Source of the DNA: MED-G17 sp963991985
GTDB lineage: Bacteria > Bacteroidota > Bacteroidia > NS11-12g > UBA9320
Assembly: GCA_963991985.1 (NCBI GenBank)
Contig: CAXDRX010000014.1
Coordinates: forward strand, 1-41,075
Reading direction: 5' to 3'
DNA length: 41,075 nt
Each line of letters starts with the position of its first letter. Position 1 is the stretch's first letter. A program made the position numbers and the translations under genes. Shown in pieces: positions 1 to 8,261 of this stretch. Under the pieces are notes generated by a model. The model ran no database searches and was not told the DNA's origin. It worked only from the letters and a program-made list of their open reading frames with translations.

Positions 1-209
1 GCATTGATTTGTGCGGTGCTGAGTCGCGGCAAGTAGAGCGCCTTGTTGGTGCTTTCGAGCTCCAAAATAGAACGCGCGTCTACGCTTGCCTTGTTCTCAC
101 CAATTTTTACTTGGGCGGTAGTGTTCCTCACTCCAAATGCTATGGTGGTAAGCAGTAGTAATAGCATCTTAACCCTAATTGAATTTTTACGAATCATGTT
201 TGTCGTCAT
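1..209 (-). CDS. Secreted protein, N-terminal part only (runs off the left edge)
   Basis: An open frame of 69 codons begins with ATG at 209 and is still open at base 1; a second in-frame ATG lies at 197. The start shows a basic n-region, a Leu-rich core (KMLLLLLTTIAFG) and a cleavage-like TTAQ, so it is a signal peptide. The mature part reads VKIGENKASVDARSILELES followed by NKALYLPRL, the stereotyped opening of many Bacteroidetes secreted proteins (the pattern ASAILEIESTNKGLLLPRM) that often carry tail-fibre-like or sorting domains further on. The real length and C-terminal domains lie outside the window, so no function can be given. Upstream there is a weak CACCTTTG box but no confident promoter. 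Confidence 0.75.
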   Translation of the reverse strand, partial: MTTNMIRKNSIRVKMLLLLLTTIAFGVRNTTAQVKIGENKASVDARSILELESTNKALYLPRLSTAQIN

Positions 210-530
210 TTTTGTTGAAATTCAGGGCACAAAGGTGAAGGCAAGGAGAATGGTATTTTTACTGCTTGGTCATGTTTGGCAAATTTTTTTGGGGCAGTAA
301 AGTATGACTTAGGTCAACTTTAATTTGAAAAAAAATATTAGTTTAGGGAAATTCTTTTTAAACTATTGAAAATCAATGCTTTGTATTTTATTCAAAAAAA
401 GAGAAAAAGTTACTTTTTTCTTTTTTTGGTTGATTTTAACCAAGAGTTTTGAAAAAATTTCTATTTTTTTTGGCTTTTTACCTTGATTTTTTTGGGGAGA
501 GAAACGCAATTTCCGCTCCCCAAATTTGGT
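210..530. other. AT-rich non-coding spacer
   Basis: This stretch has no convincing gene on either strand. It is dominated by A and T runs. A perfect 6-bp inverted repeat (TTGGTT, six-base loop GATTTT, AACCAA) sits at 426-443 and could fold in RNA from either strand. It lacks a U-tract on the minus strand, so I do not call it a terminator for the minus-strand gene that ends at 531. The spacer must hold the promoter for the secreted protein starting at 209, but no full -33/-7 pair is recognisable. Confidence 0.5.
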
Positions 531-767
531 CTATGGAAGAATGATTTGTTTTTTTTCCTTGATGCGCCTTCCGTTTTGGTAAATCAAAACTTGATACCAA
601 CCCTGACTCAGCTGATCGACAGGAAGTGTTTGTGTTCCTTTCCTTTGTTCCCGCCAATGGAGCTGTTTGGCATCGATGATTTCTACCCGGCAGGCATCTT
701 CGGCATGAGGAAACACGGGCAGCCAAGAGATGCTTGCATGGCTTTGGACCGGAATGGTAAAATTCAC
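531..767 (-). CDS. Orphan domain resembling a T9SS C-terminal sorting domain
   Basis: A 78-residue frame starting with GTG at 767, four bases after the stop of the upstream cupin-methyltransferase gene. Residues 27-78 match the general layout of Bacteroidetes type A sorting domains: a strand with VEIIDAK, a turn, then TQTLPVDQLSQGWYQVLIY, a short hairpin and a basic end KEKKQIILP. No signal peptide is present, so it could not be exported by itself. It lies in the +1 frame relative to the preceding gene, and the frame is closed upstream by a TGA at the end of that gene. It may be a translationally coupled small protein, the shifted tail of the preceding gene, or a remnant. The domain resemblance is by eye only. 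Confidence 0.45.
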   Translation of the reverse strand: MNFTIPVQSHASISWLPVFPHAEDACRVEIIDAKQLHWREQRKGTQTLPVDQLSQGWYQVLIYQNGRRIKEKKQIILP

Positions 768-771
768 TATC

Positions 772-2148
772 CTAGGATGTTTTTCTTTTCAGCGCTTTGA
801 TGAAAAAACTCCCCTCACTGGGACCCACTTCCTCTCCACAGTTTTGACGATATCCCAGGTATTTCATCCAAGCACATTCAAAACCACAAAAAGCCAAAAG
901 GGTTTCAATTTCGTCTTTTAAGAAATAGTGCAGAAAGCTTAAGTTTTTGCCCTCTACTCTTTTGTAAAAAGTATCGCCGAGCTGATAACCCAATTGATCT
1001 AAGGATTGTTTCTGGTGGTTCACCAAAATTTGTGGACCCCACTCCAATTGGTCGTGCAGATTGAAAACATCGAAATACAAGGCTGCTCCTGGTTTTAGGG
1101 CATAATGAATTTTTTTGAGTGCTGCTTTTCTTTGTTCTTCGTTTGGCAAATGACCAAAGGCATAAAGGAATGTGGCAGCGTCGAATGTGTTTTCTTCTAA
1201 ATCCACTTCCGAAATTTGGTTGTTGAACATTTGTAAACCTCGCTTTTCGGCTTTCTGACACATTTGCCCATTGGCGTCTACACCCACGATTTTATAATCT
1301 AAACCCGAAACCTCTCGGATGTTGAGCACGCGTCGGCCTGTGCCACAGGCAACGGCCAACAAACGGTCTATTTTTTTGGTTTGCGCCAAATCTTGGGCAA
1401 TTTTTTCATTCATCTTTTGGATATAAGTAATCCTCCGAATGTTTTTTTCGTCTTGCTGGTCGTATACTTCCGCTTGTTCAGAATAATATCTGGAAATCAT
1501 CTGCTGTATTTGTGTAGGCGTTGGTTTGGGGACCAAAGGGACTACTCGGTGGCTTGCGCTGTTTGCCATGGCGTAGTCTTGGTATTCAAATTGATTTTTT
1601 TTGTATTGCAGATAGCTATCCGCTGACTGCCCAAAAGCAGCTGTTTTTGCTTTTTCAGACAAGACAGCCAAGTGGCCTTCGGGATGAAAAATTTGCATAT
1701 TGCCCAAATTTGCAAGTGGTGGATAATACAAATGAAGCGTAATGAGCTTTTCCGTTTTGCTTGGGTTTACCAGTTGATGAATGGTTTGGTCGTGCTCCGT
1801 TAGAATGCCTCCCTTGGTCGCCCTTTTGGATTTGGTCTCGCTAAGTTTTTGTGATTCATATTTGAAAATAATATCATCGCAAGTACCCTCCAAAACAAGA
1901 ACACAACCAAAGAAATCACGATGAAAATGAATGGCACTTTTGGCTTGTGGCGCCCAGTGCAAAACAGCTACCTCCAAAGGCTGCATGCAAACCACATTTC
2001 TTGTGTAAGCCGACTTCGTATCCAAAGGCGGTACGTGCTCTTGATAATCAAACTCGTCGAGGCTTGCTGCCTTGGCGAGGGCAAAAATTTTGTCCAGATT
2101 GATGGTCTTCGGATTGATGAGCTTTACAAGTTCCAAAAAAAAATTCAT
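772..2148 (-). CDS. Cysteine-dioxygenase-like cupin fused to a SAM methyltransferase
   Basis: A 458-residue two-domain protein. Residues about 50-150 resemble the cysteine dioxygenase cupin: HWAPQAKSAIHFHRDFFG with the H74-x-H76 metal pair, VLEG, a third candidate ligand H124 in TIHQLVNPS, and TLHLYYPP, which matches the family's SLHLY.PP strand. Residues about 215-458 are a class I methyltransferase, with motif I LLAVACGTGRR at 263-273 and an acidic residue after IVGVDANG. The start at 2148 is chosen because the upstream extension to 2184 has no family character. No signal peptide, so cytoplasmic. A thiol- or small-molecule-modifying role is inferred; the substrate is unknown. The upstream same-strand gene ends 65 bp away. 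Confidence 0.75.
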   Translation of the reverse strand: MNFFLELVKLINPKTINLDKIFALAKAASLDEFDYQEHVPPLDTKSAYTRNVVCMQPLEVAVLHWAPQAKSAIHFHRDFFGCVLVLEGTCDDIIFKYESQKLSETKSKRATKGGILTEHDQTIHQLVNPSKTEKLITLHLYYPPLANLGNMQIFHPEGHLAVLSEKAKTAAFGQSADSYLQYKKNQFEYQDYAMANSASHRVVPLVPKPTPTQIQQMISRYYSEQAEVYDQQDEKNIRRITYIQKMNEKIAQDLAQTKKIDRLLAVACGTGRRVLNIREVSGLDYKIVGVDANGQMCQKAEKRGLQMFNNQISEVDLEENTFDAATFLYAFGHLPNEEQRKAALKKIHYALKPGAALYFDVFNLHDQLEWGPQILVNHQKQSLDQLGYQLGDTFYKRVEGKNLSFLHYFLKDEIETLLAFCGFECAWMKYLGYRQNCGEEVGPSEGSFFIKALKRKTS

Positions 2149-2213
2149 ACCCCGCTTACAATGATAAGAAATGCGCCTTACCAAAAAATAAACTGTCCTT
2201 ATTTACAATGTTT

Positions 2214-3365
2214 TTAGTTTAGCCCAAAGGTTAAATTCCAGCGGATGTAGGCAGCCACCGAAAAATCCAAAGCGGCTTGATGCGCATCAAACCATGTGCT
2301 CATTCTAAAAAGACCAGTGGCATGTGAACCCAATGGTTTTTGAAAAGTCCAACGCGACCAAATCATTTTTCGATAATCAAATGTTTTTCCCAACCACTTC
2401 CGAGAAAGCGATTGATACATCACCTCCCCTTGAGGAGCTTGAAATTGGTGGGCGTCCCAATACCCCAGTTCGGCTTGGATTTTTGGCCCACAGTATTGCA
2501 CAAAAATTCGCTGACCCCAACCATCAAGAAAGGTGTCGATCGCTTGGGTGGATTCGTCTTCATAAAAGTCGAACAGTGCACCCAAGCGAAATCGTCCCCA
2601 ATCCAGCTCAAGACCAGTGTTGAAATTGTACTGACTTGCGTTGGTTCCTGTGCTTTGGTCAATTTCTCCCCCCGAATGAAAAATGCTGGCAAAGCCTGGA
2701 ATGCTTACTTTAAAATTGGGCCCCTCTAGCATTTGCCACTTCCCTGCAAAACCCGCCACAAATTCTTCTTTGAAAGGATCGCCCTCCCGAATGGCTTTTT
2801 GCCAATCCAACCAAAAGTCATAGGTCAATCTTTTGTGCTCACCAACCCACTGAATACCTGTCTCTTGCCTATTTTCGATGACTTGATCGTAGCCCATCAT
2901 GGTCTCGGGCAGTTGGTGATCAAGACTGCCTTGCAAATTGCCAAAATTTAATCGCCCAAGTGGACTGAAATAACTAAACATGATGATGGGTTCTGCTCGA
3001 AACCATTTTTCGTCCCCAAACAACCTCTGAAACGATGCCCCTGCAACAATCAAAACCTGACTATCCAATTGGTAAGCCATGCTTGGTATGCACTGAACGC
3101 CGGGAAGGGTGTAGCCATTTTGCAAATTGCTCCTTACTTCTTTGTTCTTAAAAAAGCCCAATTGGGCCAAGCGAAGTTCCCATCTTTTTTCTTGGGTTTG
3201 GGCAAAGGTTTCGTTTTGCGAAAAAAAGGAATTGTCTGTTTGCGACCAGCCCGAAGTGACCAAAAAAAAAGACAAGAAAAAAGCGACAGAAAATTTCAAT
3301 TTGGCTGAAAAACATTCGAATGTAGGGAATAATCGTGGCTTTGTCTTTTTGCGTATATTTTCCAT
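2214..3365 (-). CDS. Putative outer-membrane protein of unknown function
   Basis: A 383-residue protein with an N-terminal signal peptide: basic start, hydrophobic core FSVAFFLSFFLVTSG and a likely cut after WSQ. The mature chain is rich in aromatic residues and alternating amphipathic strands separated by short turns (for example FRLGALFDFYED, QAELGYWD, AAYIRWNLTFGLN) and ends in a strand. That is the look of an outer-membrane beta barrel. I do not recognise a named family. Its start codon is only 33 bp from the ATG of the divergent DUF3108 gene, so the two promoters must overlap each other's coding ends. Confidence 0.7.
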   Translation of the reverse strand: MENIRKKTKPRLFPTFECFSAKLKFSVAFFLSFFLVTSGWSQTDNSFFSQNETFAQTQEKRWELRLAQLGFFKNKEVRSNLQNGYTLPGVQCIPSMAYQLDSQVLIVAGASFQRLFGDEKWFRAEPIIMFSYFSPLGRLNFGNLQGSLDHQLPETMMGYDQVIENRQETGIQWVGEHKRLTYDFWLDWQKAIREGDPFKEEFVAGFAGKWQMLEGPNFKVSIPGFASIFHSGGEIDQSTGTNASQYNFNTGLELDWGRFRLGALFDFYEDESTQAIDTFLDGWGQRIFVQYCGPKIQAELGYWDAHQFQAPQGEVMYQSLSRKWLGKTFDYRKMIWSRWTFQKPLGSHATGLFRMSTWFDAHQAALDFSVAAYIRWNLTFGLN

Positions 3366-3398
3366 TTGTTTTGGAACACAATTTGAGGGTTATTGGTC

Positions 3399-4184
3399 AT
3401 GAAAATGAAGAAATACAGCGCAGAAATTGTTGCTTGTCTTTTTGTTCTCTCTGCGATGGGTTTTCAAAATAAGACAAAGGAATTCGATAAAAATAAAAGT
3501 TTTGCTTTGGGCGAGCGCTTAGAATTTCGCGTTCACTACGGTTTGATCAATGCCGCAAGAATCACATTAAAGGTGCACAAAGACTTGGTAAAAATAAAGG
3601 GGAAAGAAAGTTATAAAATTACTGCCGACGGTAAAACACTTGGCGGTTTTTACTATCTGTACAAGGTCAAAGATCACTTTGAAAGTTACCTAAACCCCGA
3701 AACATTGCTGCCTCTAAAGTATTACAAAAAAGTTCGTGAAAATAAGTACCGCAGCGAGGACTTGGTTTTCTACGACCATGCAAAAAGAGTAGCCCACGGA
3801 CAAAAAGAAAAAACGGCCATCCCGGCACAAGTGCAAGACGTTGTTTCTGCTCTTTATTATGCCCGAAATTTGGATTTTTCCAAAGCCAAAATAGGACAAA
3901 ATTTTCCCATTGATATTTACCTAGACCAAAAGGTATACAAGCTTGGATTTACCTATTTGGGCAAAGAAACGCTCCAAAGCGATATTGGGAAAATACGCTG
4001 CCTAAAAATGCGCCCACAAGTTGTGAAAGATGAAATTTTTGAAAGTGAAGATGCCTTAACCTTTTGGGTCAGCGATGATGAAAACAAAATCCCTATTCGA
4101 GTCAAAGCAAAAATATGGGTGGGAAGTTTCAAGATAGACCTTACCAAAGTAGAAAACCTGCGACACCCGCTCAACAAATTGTAA
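3399..4184 (+). CDS. DUF3108 domain-containing periplasmic protein
   Basis: A 261-residue protein with a short hydrophobic export signal (IVACLFVLSAMGFQ). The remainder matches DUF3108: LGERLEFRVHYGLINAARITL near the start, the central HFESYLNPETLLPLKYYKK, then DVVSALYYARNLDF and a final region with WVSDDENKIPIRVKAKIWVGS. This family is common in Bacteroidetes and Proteobacteria, with no established biochemical role; it is predicted to be a periplasmic beta-rich protein. ATG at 3399 (or 3405) is preferred over a TTG at 3393. It is followed by a 260-bp spacer holding a riboswitch, so it is not part of the downstream regulated unit. Confidence 0.85.
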   Translation: MKMKKYSAEIVACLFVLSAMGFQNKTKEFDKNKSFALGERLEFRVHYGLINAARITLKVHKDLVKIKGKESYKITADGKTLGGFYYLYKVKDHFESYLNPETLLPLKYYKKVRENKYRSEDLVFYDHAKRVAHGQKEKTAIPAQVQDVVSALYYARNLDFSKAKIGQNFPIDIYLDQKVYKLGFTYLGKETLQSDIGKIRCLKMRPQVVKDEIFESEDALTFWVSDDENKIPIRVKAKIWVGSFKIDLTKVENLRHPLNKL

Positions 4185-4289
4185 TGCATTTTAGGCATTT
4201 TGTGGCCTATATTTTTCGTGGAAGCAGCAAAAGCGGTTTTCGAAAATAATTGCCTGAAAGAAGCACCTAAAAATATTCAAGCCAAACAA

Positions 4290-4319
4290 TTGTTGTTTCA
4301 TCAAAAAATACTTCTTTTG
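4290..4319 (+). promoter_or_regulatory. Candidate promoter of the riboswitch transcript
   Basis: A TTG at 4290-4292 is followed after 19 bases by TTCTTTTG at 4312-4319, which matches the Bacteroidetes -7 box TAnnTTTG except for the second base. The predicted transcription start, about 5-8 bases further on, would fall at roughly 4324-4327, right at the 5' edge of the aptamer stem P1. A single mismatch in an AT-rich region keeps this tentative. Confidence 0.3.
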
Positions 4320-4323
4320 TCTC

Positions 4324-4400
4324 CGGAATTGGGGTGCCGCTTGCGGCTGAGATGATACCCACTGAACCTGATCCGGTTGATACCGGCGTAGGGAATTCTG
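4324..4400 (+). promoter_or_regulatory. TPP (thiamin pyrophosphate) riboswitch aptamer, THI element
   Basis: The conserved THI-box core is plain: GGGGTGC at 4331, GCTGAGATGATACCC at 4346-4360, then ACCTGATCCGGTTGATACC from 4366 and GGCGTAGGGAA ending at 4395. Stem P1 can be drawn as CGGAATT (4324-4330) with AATTCTG (4394-4400). P3 is a short arm (CCGC TT GCGG at 4338-4347), so the aptamer is compact. It lies 48 bases upstream of the TonB-dependent receptor ATG. The family represses downstream expression when TPP is bound. Between aptamer and ATG, ATGGC (4409-4413) can pair with GCCAT (4426-4430), followed by a T-rich stretch to 4447, which may be the expression platform. Confidence 0.96.
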
Positions 4401-4447
4401 TTCGTCCGATGGCAGTGTGAATTGCGCCATTCCTTTTCCTATTTTTT

Positions 4448-6880
4448 ATGAAACATTTATTCATTGGTGCTTTGTGGCTATGCGGTTTCACTGGCCTTGC
4501 ACAAAACGGACAAATTGCTTTGCAACTCCTTGAAAAAGAGAGCAATGCCCCCGTTGAAGGGGTGGAGTATCTACTTTACTTTGGCAAATTTGATGGGCTT
4601 CGCGCTTCAGGTTTTTCCAATGCTTCTGGTTATCTCTTTTTGCCTCAAGCAAAAGTGGTGGCCCAATCGTGGATTGTGCTGAGTCATCCGGATTTTGAAG
4701 AAAAAATTATTTCCAACCTTGAAGACGGACAAAAAATTTTTTTGAACGCCAAAATAAACGAGTTGAGCTCATTTGCCCTTTCTTCCACGCGGGCAGGAGC
4801 GAAAACACCGGTGACCAAAACCATGTTGAAAAAACACCAAATCGAGCGCATCAACTTTGGCAAAGATTTGCCCACCCTACTGAACCAAACACCGAGTACA
4901 GTAGTCAGCTCTGACGCAGGCAACGGCATCGGATATACAGGAATTCGTATTCGTGGTATTGACCCCACTCGAGTCAATGTGAGCATCAATGACATACCAC
5001 TCAACGATGCCGAGTCTCAAGGGGTTTATTGGGTCAACATGCCCGACTTTGCGAGCAGCACGCAAAACATACAAATCCAACGCGGTATTGGAACTTCCGC
5101 CAATGGAACTTCCTCTTTTGGCGCATCTGTAAATTTAGCTACCGATAAAGTTCCCGAGGAAGCAGGTGGATTTTTTGATTTGAGCTATGGTAGCTTTGAT
5201 ACCCGAAAAGCCACCTTAGGCGCAAGCTCGGGGGTGGGTCCGAAAGGTTGGGGCTTTAAGCTTCGGATGTCCAAAATTTCTTCGGATGGTTTTGTAGACC
5301 GCTCCCAATCTGATTTGCAATCTTATTTCTTTACCGCTGCTCATAAAGGTAAAAAATCATCTTTTGTATTCAATAGCTTTTCTGGCAAAGAAAGAACTTA
5401 CCAATCGTGGTGGGGTGTTCCCAAACCCAAATTTGAACAGCAAAACGGCAAGCTAAAATCGTATGAGCGTGACTTGTTCATTGTTGGGCAGGATTTGGAA
5501 AACTTAACCAATTCAAACCACAAAACATACAACTACTACTTATACCCCAACCAAGTTGACAATTATCAACAAGATCATTTCCAAGCCATTTACAATGTAA
5601 ATCTGAACAAACAATGGCTGGTTAAAACAGCACTGAACTACACCCGAGGAAAAGGCTTTTTTGAAGAGTACCGGAGCGGTGACACCCTTTCTGATTATAA
5701 TGTGGTGGTCACGGATTCCAATGGCCGAAGTAATGTGATTCGCCGCAGGTGGTTGGACAACCACTTTGTGGGCGGTATTGCTTCTTTGCGTTATCACAAA
5801 GATGGCCTTCAATTTACTTTGGGCGGAGCATATCATGCCTATTTTGGCGATCATTTTGGTGAGGTGATTTGGTCTTCCGTGGATGCATTTGATCAGTACC
5901 CAAAGAAATATTATTTCAACGATGCCAGAAAACGAGATGGCAATGTGTATGGCAAATTGGAATATTCAGTGGCCCGCTTGACCTTGTTTTTGGATGTTCA
6001 ATCAAGGTTTGTCGATTATCAATATTACCAAACAAAAGATGGCGATCCATCCAATCGAAGAAATGCCAATTATCTCTTCATCAATCCCAAGATGGGATTG
6101 TCTTATGCCTGGAATTCAAACAATTTCAGTTACCTCAGCATTGCTCAAGGCAACAGGGAACCAAGCAGAAGTGATTTTGTAGACCAATCTTATGGCACGC
6201 CCCGTTCTGAAAAACTAAACAATATTGAGGTCGGACATAAAATAAAAAACAACCTTTGGCAATGGGAAAGCAATGTCTATTGGATGCAATATGAGAACGG
6301 ACTATTGCTAACCGGAGCATTGAACTTTGAAGGGTTCGGCCTAAGAGAAAATGTCCCAAATAGTACCCGGCTTGGTTGGGAAAACCAATTGCATGTTCAG
6401 ATGAGTCCACAAGTATCACTTTCTGCAAATCTTACCTTGAGCAAAAACGAGATAAAAAGTTATACCAAGAGAATTTACAATTATGATACCCAAAAAGAAG
6501 ATTTGGTGAATTATACCAATACAAGGATTGCTTTTTCCCCCTCAGTGGTGAGTTTTGCAAGCATCAATTATCAAATAGTGCCCGCCCTTCAAGTGTCCTT
6601 CCAGAGCAAATATGTTGGAAAACAATATTTGGACAACACCCAAACCGAAGAAAATACCCTTTCCGCATTTCATACCGAATCAATGCAAATAAACTTGCGA
6701 AAAAAGCTGAATAAGAAACAAGTGAGCTTGGGTCTTTTGGTTGACAATATTTTTGATGTGGATTATGCGCCAAATGGTTATACCTTTGATTGGATTTCGG
6801 GCGGAAAAAGAAGAAATTTTAACTACGTTTTTCCAATGGCAGGAATCAACTATCTCCTCCGCTTGAAAGTCGATTTTTAA
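4448..6880 (+). CDS. TonB-dependent outer-membrane receptor, probable thiamin uptake
   Basis: An 810-residue receptor. Residues 1-18 form a signal peptide (LWLCGFTGLAQ). Residues about 20-95 look like a carboxypeptidase-regulatory-like beta domain. The plug spans about 120-235, with LPTLLNQTPSTVVSSDAG, GIRIRGIDPTRVNVSIND and DAESQGVYWVNMPDF. The rest is the 22-strand barrel, ending with an aromatic F. This is the common Bacteroidetes receptor type often annotated as iron dicitrate receptor, but the TPP riboswitch directly upstream makes thiamin or a thiamin precursor the most likely substrate. That assignment is inferred from regulation, in line with the described thiamin-regulated outer-membrane receptors of Bacteroidetes. 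No inner-membrane thiamin transporter is encoded nearby. Confidence 0.9.
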   Translation: MKHLFIGALWLCGFTGLAQNGQIALQLLEKESNAPVEGVEYLLYFGKFDGLRASGFSNASGYLFLPQAKVVAQSWIVLSHPDFEEKIISNLEDGQKIFLNAKINELSSFALSSTRAGAKTPVTKTMLKKHQIERINFGKDLPTLLNQTPSTVVSSDAGNGIGYTGIRIRGIDPTRVNVSINDIPLNDAESQGVYWVNMPDFASSTQNIQIQRGIGTSANGTSSFGASVNLATDKVPEEAGGFFDLSYGSFDTRKATLGASSGVGPKGWGFKLRMSKISSDGFVDRSQSDLQSYFFTAAHKGKKSSFVFNSFSGKERTYQSWWGVPKPKFEQQNGKLKSYERDLFIVGQDLENLTNSNHKTYNYYLYPNQVDNYQQDHFQAIYNVNLNKQWLVKTALNYTRGKGFFEEYRSGDTLSDYNVVVTDSNGRSNVIRRRWLDNHFVGGIASLRYHKDGLQFTLGGAYHAYFGDHFGEVIWSSVDAFDQYPKKYYFNDARKRDGNVYGKLEYSVARLTLFLDVQSRFVDYQYYQTKDGDPSNRRNANYLFINPKMGLSYAWNSNNFSYLSIAQGNREPSRSDFVDQSYGTPRSEKLNNIEVGHKIKNNLWQWESNVYWMQYENGLLLTGALNFEGFGLRENVPNSTRLGWENQLHVQMSPQVSLSANLTLSKNEIKSYTKRIYNYDTQKEDLVNYTNTRIAFSPSVVSFASINYQIVPALQVSFQSKYVGKQYLDNTQTEENTLSAFHTESMQINLRKKLNKKQVSLGLLVDNIFDVDYAPNGYTFDWISGGKRRNFNYVFPMAGINYLLRLKVDF

Positions 6881-6881
6881 T

Positions 6882-7196
6882 ATGAAAAAAACTTGGGAAC
6901 AGCTAAAACAAAAGTGGGGAGTTGCCAGCGACCTTCGGATGTTGTGGCTGTTTCTTATTTTCGCCATTGCAGGCAGTACAACAGCTTACCTAAGAAATAA
7001 GTTGTTTTTTTTTCTCGGAATTCAACCTTTTGAACCAAAATTCCTTTTCATTGCCTTTAAGTATGTTTTTGTATATTTCTTTTACCAAATCTGCCTTTTG
7101 ACCATCGGCAGCATTGGTGGAGAATTCGCATTTTATTGGCCTTTTCTCAAAAAAATGAACCAAAGACTGATTCAGCGTTTTAGAAAGAAGAGATGA
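6882..7196 (+). CDS. DUF6787-like small membrane protein
   Basis: A 104-residue protein with two predicted membrane segments (MLWLFLIFAIAGSTTAYL at about 20-37 and FKYVFVYFFYQICLLTIGS at about 59-77) and a basic C-terminus (QRLIQRFRKKR). The pattern FAIAGSTTAYLRNKLFFFLGI followed by FYWPFLKKMNQR resembles the small Bacteroidetes family DUF6787. The ATG comes one base after the receptor stop codon and its stop overlaps the start of the Mrp gene (ATGA), so the three are probably translated from one message. Whether the TPP riboswitch also controls it is an inference. Function unknown. Confidence 0.7.
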   Translation: MKKTWEQLKQKWGVASDLRMLWLFLIFAIAGSTTAYLRNKLFFFLGIQPFEPKFLFIAFKYVFVYFFYQICLLTIGSIGGEFAFYWPFLKKMNQRLIQRFRKKR

Positions 7197-8233
7197 TTCA
7201 AAAAAAAGCAGTGCTAGAAGCCTTGAGCCATGTCATGGATCCGGATTTGCAAAAAGACCTGGTTTCATTAAATATGATCAAAAATTTAGAAGTGAAAAAA
7301 GAGGCCATTTCTTTCTCGGTTGAACTTACCACACCAGCCTGCCCCTTGAAAGACGAAATAAGAAAAGCTTGCGAAACAGCTATTCGTCATATGGTTTCCA
7401 AAACCGCGGAGTTGAACATTCAAATGACCGCTCGCGTAAATCCATCCAAATTAGAGAAAGGGCAACTGACCAACATCAAAAACATAGTCCTTGTTGTGTC
7501 GGGCAAAGGGGGCGTAGGCAAAAGTACAATTGCTACCAATTTGGCGGTAGGATTGGCACAAGAAGGTGCAAAAGTTGGCCTTTTAGACGCGGATATCTAT
7601 GGGCCTAGTGTGCCTCAAATGATGGGACTTCTGGAGGCAAGACCGGGCAGTTCTGAAAATAAGAAAATGGTGCCTGTGAAGAAATTTGGCGTTGAAGTCA
7701 ATAGCATAGGATTTATGCTTCGTCCCGATCAAGCTTTGGTATGGCGAGGGCCCATGGTTACTTCCGCACTAAAACAATTGGTTTTCGACACGCTTTGGGG
7801 AGATTTAGACTATTTGGTTGTTGATGCTCCTCCTGGCACGGGAGATATTCATCTTACTTTGGCACAAGCCATTCCTATTACCTCTGTTTTGGTGGTAAGC
7901 ACACCGCAGAAAGTAGCAACTTCGGATGCTAGAAAAGCTCTGGCCATGTTCAAGATGAAAGGCTTAGAAAAACCCATTTTGGGCTTAATAGAGAATATGA
8001 GTTATGCAAAAATGCAAAATGGAGAAAAAAGTTTTCCGTTTGGAAGGGGAGGCGGAGAAAAACTTGCCGAAGAATTTGGCAGTAAAGTTTTGGCAAAAAT
8101 CCCTCTAGATCCTTCCTTTACCGAAGCTGGGGATGCGGGTAGGCCTTCTGTGCTTAGCTTGGCAAAACCCATGAAAGAAATGGTACAAAAAGTAGCACAA
8201 GCACTTAGTATCCAAAACATACAAAGCAAATAA
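7193..8233 (+). CDS. apbC: Mrp/NBP35-family Fe-S cluster carrier ATPase
   Basis: A 346-residue protein. Residues 1-85 are a MIP18 (DUF59) domain with the conserved Cys in TTPACPLKD (C50). Residues about 95-346 are the P-loop ATPase with the deviant Walker A SGKGGVGKST at 103-112, DADIYGPSVPQMMG, and VVDAPPGTGDIHLTL. The family binds and hands on [4Fe-4S] clusters in the cytosol. The paired CxxC that bridges the dimer's cluster in E. coli Mrp is not seen after IENMSYAKMQNG. ATG overlaps the preceding stop by 4 bp. A NifU-type scaffold follows 28 bp downstream, so the two form an Fe-S assembly pair. Confidence 0.92.
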   Translation: MIQKKAVLEALSHVMDPDLQKDLVSLNMIKNLEVKKEAISFSVELTTPACPLKDEIRKACETAIRHMVSKTAELNIQMTARVNPSKLEKGQLTNIKNIVLVVSGKGGVGKSTIATNLAVGLAQEGAKVGLLDADIYGPSVPQMMGLLEARPGSSENKKMVPVKKFGVEVNSIGFMLRPDQALVWRGPMVTSALKQLVFDTLWGDLDYLVVDAPPGTGDIHLTLAQAIPITSVLVVSTPQKVATSDARKALAMFKMKGLEKPILGLIENMSYAKMQNGEKSFPFGRGGGEKLAEEFGSKVLAKIPLDPSFTEAGDAGRPSVLSLAKPMKEMVQKVAQALSIQNIQSK

Positions 8234-8261
8234 AAAAAGACTTTATATTCGTGTAGTTACA

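Noticed and set aside
426..443. Inverted repeat as terminator for the minus-strand genes
   Set aside because: The stem is only six A/T-rich pairs and on the minus strand it is followed by A, not U.
483..800. Plus-strand open frame of 105 codons opposite the orphan sorting-like domain
   Set aside because: It has no recognisable composition or motif, and the antisense frame at 531-767 has the sorting-domain pattern.
4267..4545. Minus-strand frame across the riboswitch
   Set aside because: It is antisense to a conserved RNA and to the receptor signal peptide, and has no protein-like features.
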